Positions 59,029 through 64,000 of a DNA stretch of 64,000 nucleotides are shown here, piece after piece; within the stretch, counting starts at the first letter, position 1; every line of letters starts with the position of its first letter. Position numbers and translations under genes: made by a program. Source of the DNA: an uncultured Lachnospiraceae bacterium (GTDB taxonomy: Bacteria; Bacillota; Clostridia; Lachnospirales; Lachnospiraceae); contig CAJUGD010000017.1 of NCBI GenBank assembly GCA_910586205.1, positions 12,098 to 76,097 of the forward strand, written 5' to 3'. Under the pieces are notes generated by a model. It did no database searches and was not told the DNA's origin. It worked only from the letters and a program-made list of their open reading frames with translations.

Positions 59029-62000
59029 ATGAAGGGATTTTTGGAGGTGTTTCCGGGCTTACATATGACGGAGCAGATGACAGAGCTTCTGGGTATGGTA
59101 AAGGTGGAAAAGGTTTCCATGAACCGGGACAGAAGCCTGCTCCGGGTGTTTACAGTCAGCCCCAGGCTGATTCACAGAAAGAATATTATGGATCTGGAAA
59201 AGGGGATACGGGATCAGTTGTTTCCGGGAAAGCGGCTTCAGATCAAAATTTTTGAAAAATATCGGTTATCGGAACAATATACACCGGAGAAGCTTTTAAA
59301 AGCATATCAGGACAGCCTTTTGATGGAGCTGAAGCATTACAGCATTGTGGAATATACCATGTTTAGGAAGGCGGAGTTTTCTTTTCCGCAGCCGGATTTA
59401 ATGCGGATGACCATTGAAGACACCATGGTCAACAAGGAGAAGGCAGGGGAGCTGAAAAGGATTCTGGAAAAGGTGTTTCATGAGCGGTGTGGACTGCCGG
59501 TGGAGATTCTTTTTGATTATGTGGAGCCGGTGCGGGCAAAGGCATCCATAGAGCGGGAAAACTATGCACGCCGGGAGGCGGAAAGGATGACTGCGAAAGT
59601 GGCTCCGATTCTGGGGCTTCGCCTGTCTGGCCAGGGAGAAAACGGTCAGGGTACAGACAAAGCATGGTCAGAGGTGCCATGGGAGGACGGCAGCGGGAAG
59701 ACAGGCCAAACATTGTCAGACGGTTTGACATTGGAAAATGCCGGTGCGGCCGGGGCGAATAATGGAGCGGGATCTCAGGCAAAAGGAACGGTGGCTGGAG
59801 TGGGATCTCAGGCCGGGCAAATGGGACAAGAATGGAAAAACACAGGCCAGACAGGAAAAAATATGGGATCCGAGGGCAAGATTAGTTCAGGAAATGTTTC
59901 CGGCCCGGACGGAGGACTGCGGGGCGGAAGAAAGAGCGGCTTTAAAAAGAGTGACTGGAGTATAGGCGGCGGTTATCGAAAAAAATCGGACAATCCGGAT
60001 GTACTTTATGGAAGGGATTTTGAGGATAATTTTATTGAGATCGACAAGATTGAGGGTGAGATTGGAGAGATCACCATTCGGGGAAAAATTCTGGATCGGG
60101 ACAGCCGGCTGCTGCGCAGCAGAAAGACCATTTTTATCTTTCATGTGACGGATTTCACGGATACCATAACTGTAAAGATGTTTGCGGATGAGGCTTCTTT
60201 GGAGGATATGGACAAGGCTACAAAGGCAGGAAGCTTTATCCGGCTGCAGGGGCTGACTACGATTGACCGTTTTGACGGAGAGCTGTCCATTGGCTCTGTG
60301 CGCGGGATTAAAAAATATGAGGATTTTACCAGCAAACGGGTGGATAACAGCCCGGTAAAGCGGGTGGAGCTTCACTGCCACACAAAAATGAGCGACATGG
60401 ACGGAGTCTCTGAGGTAAAGGATATTGTAAAGCGGGCCAAGGCATGGGGCATGCCGGCTATTGCAGTGACAGACCATGGCTGTGTTCAGTCCTTTCCGGA
60501 TGCCAGCCATACACTGGATAAGGGGGATGAGTTTAAGATCCTTTATGGGGTGGAGGGTTATCTGGTAGATGATATGAAGGAGCTGGTGGAGAACTCCAAG
60601 GGGCAGACCTTTTCAGATTCCTTTGTGGTATTTGATATTGAGACGACAGGCTTTAGCCCGCAGAAAAATCAGATTATTGAGATCGGTGCAGTAAAGGTAA
60701 AAGACGGGGTTATTACGGACAAGTTCAGCACTTTTGTGAATCCTGATGTGCCGATTCCTTTTGAGATTGAGCAGCTTACGGGAATTAATGACAATATGGT
60801 GCTTTCCTCACCTCAGATTGATGTGGCCCTTCCGGAGTTTTTAGAGTTTTGCCGCGGATGTGTGCTGGTGGCCCACAATGCTTCCTTTGACGTCAGCTTT
60901 ATTTCCTATCAGGCCAGGAATCAGGGGCTTGCCTTTTCTCCCACGGTGCTGGATACTGTGGCTATGGCCCGGCATCTTCTGCCAAATCTGAACCGTTTTA
61001 AGCTGGACACTGTGGCCAAGGCTTTGAATATTTCCTTGGAAAATCACCACCGGGCAGTGGATGACGCAAAAGCTACCGCAGAGATTTTTGTAAAGTTTGT
61101 GGAAATGCTTCGGGGGCGGGATATAGAGAATCTAGACCAGCTAAACGAAATGAGCGCTTTAAACGAGAACATGATAAAAAAGCTGCCTACCTTCCATGTG
61201 ATCATTCTTGCAAAAAATGAAGTGGGGCGGACAAACCTGTATCGTCTTGTGTCCTGGTCCCACATCAATTATTTTGCCAAAAGGCCCAGGATTCCCAAAA
61301 GTGTTCTGAACCAGTACCGGGAAGGCTTGATCATCGGTTCGGCCTGCGAAGCAGGAGAGCTTTATCAGGCCATGCTTAAGGGGCTTCCAGAGGCAGAACT
61401 GATGAGGATTGCCGGATTTTACGATTATCTGGAAATTCAGCCTTTAGGAAATAATGAATTTATGCTTCGGGATGAGAAAAGCACAGTCAAATCCATGGAA
61501 GATTTAAAGGAGCTGAACCAGAGGATTATCGGAATAGGAGATGCTTTGGGGAAACCGGTCTGTGCGACGTGTGACGTGCATTTTCTGAATCCGGAGGATG
61601 AGGTGTACAGGCGCATTTTAATGGCAGGTCAGAATTTCAGCGATGCAGATAAGCAGGCGCCTTTGTATCTTCGGACAACAGAAGAAATGCTAAAGGAATT
61701 TGAGTATTTAGGCCCGGACAAGGCGGAGGAGGTGGTCATTACCAATACCAGGAAAATTGCGGATATGTGTGACCGGATTGCGCCGGTACGGCCGGATAAA
61801 TGTCCGCCTGTGATTGCCGATTCAGACGAGACATTGCGGAAGATCTGTTATGACTGCGCCTATGATATGTATGGAAAAAATCTGCCTGAGATAGTGGTGG
61901 AGCGGTTGGAGAGGGAGCTTAATTCTATTATTTCCAATGGCTTTGCAGTGATGTACATCATTGCCCAAAAGCTGGTGTGGAAATCCAATGAGGACGGATA

Positions 62001-63699
62001 TCTGGTTGGATCACGAGGATCCGTAGGATCCTCCTTTGTGGCCACCATGTCAGGCATTACAGAGGTAAATCCTTTAAGTCCTCATTATTATTGCCCTCAC
62101 TGTCATTTCTATGATTTTGATTCTGAGCAGGTTCGGAAATTCAGCGGTATGGCTGGCTGTGATATGCCGGATAGGGAATGTCCCGAGTGCGGCACCCCTC
62201 TTATGAAAGCAGGCTTTGACATTCCTTTTGAGACCTTTTTAGGATTTAAGGGAGATAAGGAACCGGATATTGATCTGAACTTTTCCGGGGAATACCAAAG
62301 CAAAGCGCATGATTACACAGAGGTGATCTTTGGGAAAGGGCAGACTTTTCGGGCCGGGACAATCGGCACGCTGGCAGATAAAACGGCTTTTGGATATGTA
62401 AAGCGATATTATGAGGAAAGGGGAGTACATAAGAGAAACTGCGAGATTGACCGGATTGTACAAGGCTGTGTAGGGGTAAGGCGGACCACCGGACAGCATC
62501 CCGGAGGAATCGTGGTGCTGCCCATTGGGGAGGAAATATACTCCTTTACCCCTGTGCAGCGGCCTGCCAATGATATGGAAACCAAGACCGTGACTACCCA
62601 TTTTGATTATCACTCCATTGATCACAACCTGCTGAAGCTTGACATATTAGGACACGATGATCCTACCATGATACGAATGCTCCAGGATTTGACCGGGCTG
62701 GATCCCGTTAAAGATATCCCGCTGGATTCACCGGAGGTAATGTCCCTTTTTCAAAACACCTCGGCATTGGGCATTACCCCGGATGATATCGGAGGGTGTC
62801 AGCTGGGGGCTCTTGGGATACCAGAGTTCGGCACGGATTTTGCCATGCAGATGTTAATTGACGCACAGCCAAAATATTTTTCCGATCTGGTGCGGATTGC
62901 AGGTCTGGCTCATGGGACAGATGTGTGGCTGGGCAATGCCAAGGATTTGATTTTAAGCGGGCAGGCCACCATTCAGACAGCTATCTGTTGCCGGGATGAT
63001 ATTATGGTTTATTTAATTCAGCAGGGGATGGAGGAGGGCCTTTCCTTTACTATCATGGAGAGTGTGCGGAAGGGAAAAGGCTTAAAGCCTGACTGGATTG
63101 AGGAGATGAAAAAGCATCAGGTGCCCCAGTGGTATATAGATTCCTGTTTAAAAATTAAATATATGTTCCCAAAGGCCCACGCAGCGGCGTATGTGATGAT
63201 GGCATGGCGGGTGGCTTACTGTAAGGTATTTCATCCCCTGGCTTACTATGCAGCGTTTTTCAGCATCCGCGCCAATGGATTTTCCTATGAGCTGATGTGC
63301 CAGGGACAGGATCGGCTGGAGCATCACCTGGCAGATTACCGGAAGCGGGCAGACACTCTCTCAAAGAAAGAACAGGATACCTTAAGGGATATGCGGATTG
63401 TGCAGGAAATGTATGCCAGAGGGTTTGAGTTTATGCCCATTGATCTTTACCGGGCTCAGGCCCATCATTTTCAGATTATAGACGGAAAGCTGATGCCGTC
63501 CTTTGGAAGTATTGACGGAATGGGGGATAAAGCGGCGGAAAGCGTGGTGGAGGCAGCGGCTGAAGGGCCATTTTTGTCACGGGAGGATTTTCGCAACCGG
63601 GCAAAAGTCAGCAAGAGCCTTACGGATCTGATGGCAGACATGGGGATTCTGGGTGATCTTCCGGAAAGCAATCAGCTGTCGTTGTTTGATTTTGGATAA
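59029..63699 (+). CDS. polC: DNA polymerase III PolC-type alpha subunit
   Basis: Main replicative polymerase of Firmicutes. 1556 residues: N-terminal domains, an OB-like domain (GRDFEDNFIEIDKIEGEIGE), a PHP domain (H449 in ELHCHTKMSDMDG), an inserted 3'-5' exonuclease (D536 in FDIETTGFSP; HNASFDVSF), and the C-family polymerase with catalytic D1080/D1082 (PDIDLNF). It is about 120 residues longer than B. subtilis PolC, mainly because of a Gly/Gln/Asn-rich linker (about residues 205-310). Ribosome site GGGAGGG. Confidence 0.97.
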   Translation: MKGFLEVFPGLHMTEQMTELLGMVKVEKVSMNRDRSLLRVFTVSPRLIHRKNIMDLEKGIRDQLFPGKRLQIKIFEKYRLSEQYTPEKLLKAYQDSLLMELKHYSIVEYTMFRKAEFSFPQPDLMRMTIEDTMVNKEKAGELKRILEKVFHERCGLPVEILFDYVEPVRAKASIERENYARREAERMTAKVAPILGLRLSGQGENGQGTDKAWSEVPWEDGSGKTGQTLSDGLTLENAGAAGANNGAGSQAKGTVAGVGSQAGQMGQEWKNTGQTGKNMGSEGKISSGNVSGPDGGLRGGRKSGFKKSDWSIGGGYRKKSDNPDVLYGRDFEDNFIEIDKIEGEIGEITIRGKILDRDSRLLRSRKTIFIFHVTDFTDTITVKMFADEASLEDMDKATKAGSFIRLQGLTTIDRFDGELSIGSVRGIKKYEDFTSKRVDNSPVKRVELHCHTKMSDMDGVSEVKDIVKRAKAWGMPAIAVTDHGCVQSFPDASHTLDKGDEFKILYGVEGYLVDDMKELVENSKGQTFSDSFVVFDIETTGFSPQKNQIIEIGAVKVKDGVITDKFSTFVNPDVPIPFEIEQLTGINDNMVLSSPQIDVALPEFLEFCRGCVLVAHNASFDVSFISYQARNQGLAFSPTVLDTVAMARHLLPNLNRFKLDTVAKALNISLENHHRAVDDAKATAEIFVKFVEMLRGRDIENLDQLNEMSALNENMIKKLPTFHVIILAKNEVGRTNLYRLVSWSHINYFAKRPRIPKSVLNQYREGLIIGSACEAGELYQAMLKGLPEAELMRIAGFYDYLEIQPLGNNEFMLRDEKSTVKSMEDLKELNQRIIGIGDALGKPVCATCDVHFLNPEDEVYRRILMAGQNFSDADKQAPLYLRTTEEMLKEFEYLGPDKAEEVVITNTRKIADMCDRIAPVRPDKCPPVIADSDETLRKICYDCAYDMYGKNLPEIVVERLERELNSIISNGFAVMYIIAQKLVWKSNEDGYLVGSRGSVGSSFVATMSGITEVNPLSPHYYCPHCHFYDFDSEQVRKFSGMAGCDMPDRECPECGTPLMKAGFDIPFETFLGFKGDKEPDIDLNFSGEYQSKAHDYTEVIFGKGQTFRAGTIGTLADKTAFGYVKRYYEERGVHKRNCEIDRIVQGCVGVRRTTGQHPGGIVVLPIGEEIYSFTPVQRPANDMETKTVTTHFDYHSIDHNLLKLDILGHDDPTMIRMLQDLTGLDPVKDIPLDSPEVMSLFQNTSALGITPDDIGGCQLGALGIPEFGTDFAMQMLIDAQPKYFSDLVRIAGLAHGTDVWLGNAKDLILSGQATIQTAICCRDDIMVYLIQQGMEEGLSFTIMESVRKGKGLKPDWIEEMKKHQVPQWYIDSCLKIKYMFPKAHAAAYVMMAWRVAYCKVFHPLAYYAAFFSIRANGFSYELMCQGQDRLEHHLADYRKRADTLSKKEQDTLRDMRIVQEMYARGFEFMPIDLYRAQAHHFQIIDGKLMPSFGSIDGMGDKAAESVVEAAAEGPFLSREDFRNRAKVSKSLTDLMADMGILGDLPESNQLSLFDFG

Positions 63700-63737
63700 G
63701 AATTATCGCTAGAGGCTCACAACGTGATGGTGACGAG

Positions 63738-63902
63738 GATTTGAAGTTACAGTTCACGGGGCGGGGAAAACTGGACGAAAACAGACGTCAAGCTCGCTTG
63801 TAAGACTATTTTCGTCCAGTTTTCCACATCGGGAGGATACCCGGTGCTTCTTGTACGGCAGAGCCGGGCAAGAAGATGCCCCCTGAACAGTAACGATTTG
63901 AA
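63738..63902. mobile_element. MITE-like element of 149 bp with 8-bp target duplication
   Basis: The element is 63746-63894. Terminal inverted repeats are GTTACAGTTCACGGGGC (63746-63762) and GCCCCCTGAACAGTAAC (63878-63894), 15 of 17 positions complementary. The octamer GATTTGAA occurs exactly at both outer edges (63738-63745 and 63895-63902). Inside are a perfect 17-bp inverted repeat (63765-63781 / 63809-63825), a CGGG/CCCG hairpin and a CTTCTTG/CAAGAAG hairpin. There is no ORF, so it would be non-autonomous. It could also act as a structured RNA. Confidence 0.7.
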
Positions 63903-63911
63903 AAATAATGG

Positions 63912-63940
63912 TTGACAAAATAAAAGATCCGTATTATAGT
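63912..63940 (+). promoter_or_regulatory. Promoter of tRNA-Pro
   Basis: TTGACA (63912-63917), 17 bases, TATAGT (63935-63940), 12 bases before the tRNA. Confidence 0.8.
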
Positions 63941-63951
63941 ATAGGAGATGT

Positions 63952-64000
63952 CGAGGCGTGGCTCAGTTTGGTAGAGCGCTGCGTTCGGGACGCAGAGGCC
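63952..64000 (+). tRNA. tRNA-Pro (anticodon CGG), truncated by window end
   Basis: The acceptor 5' strand CGAGGCG is followed by TG, a D-arm GCTC...GAGC with GGTA in the loop, and an anticodon arm CTGCG-TTCGGGA-CGCAG, giving anticodon CGG (Pro). The sequence stops in the variable region; the 3' half lies outside the window. Confidence 0.9.

Noticed and set aside
1..64000. CRISPR array, rRNA genes, replication origin or prophage
   Set aside because: No repeat-spacer pattern, rRNA sequence, dnaA-box cluster or phage structural gene was seen.

Overview
The window comes from an anaerobic Gram-positive bacterium, most likely a Lachnospiraceae / Clostridium cluster XIVa gut species. Evidence: a PolC-type replicase, the order pyrH-frr-uppS-cdsA-dxr-rseP-ispG-polC, the [FeFe]-hydrogenase maturase HydF, anaerobic (CbiK-type) cobalamin genes, LicT-controlled PTS genes, and strong AGGAGG ribosome sites. 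Species-level identity cannot be read from the sequence. Most genes are on the + strand and many overlap by 1-8 bases.

Layout. 1-5924: the 3' half of a MATE transporter gene runs straight into jetA-jetB-jetC, a Wadjet/MukFEB-like SMC operon with no JetD nuclease gene beside it. 6023-7997: a zinc-ribbon membrane protein and yebC. 8262-17358: a conserved but uncharacterised set (SWIM zinc-finger protein, helical-repeat protein, MoxR-type AAA+ ATPase, DUF5682 protein, VWA protein) followed after 20 bases by hslO (Hsp33). 17371-20530: nucleoside salvage (udp, deoC, cdd, deoB). 20627-25694: a cold-shock protein, a DUF5662 protein, a small cysteine-containing protein, ftsH and a second MATE transporter. 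25691-30322: a beta-glucoside operon (licT, bglP, GH1) with two antiterminator/terminator switches. 30321-32448 (minus): a small ORF, an aldose epimerase and a LacI regulator.

32541-39991: a NitT/TauT-type ABC transporter, a histidine kinase/response regulator pair, then nagB-like and nagA. 40022-44059: hydF behind a leader that ends in a terminator, followed directly by a second NitT/TauT-type ABC transporter. 44198-50267: part of the cobalamin pathway (cbiK, cobJ, cobT, cobM, cobQ, cbiC). 50330-63699: an 8-oxoguanine glycosylase and the pyrH-to-polC housekeeping block, interrupted between rseP and ispG by an A/T-rich DUF262 gene and an overlapping 41-codon ORF. 63746-63894: a 149-bp element with 17-bp terminal inverted repeats and an exact 8-bp target duplication (MITE-like). 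The window ends inside a tRNA-Pro gene.

The most interesting items are the MoxR/VWA/SWIM/DUF5682 operon joined to hslO, the nuclease-less JetABC operon, the DUF262 insertion with its small partner ORF, the attenuator-like leader of hydF, and the MITE-like element before the tRNA.
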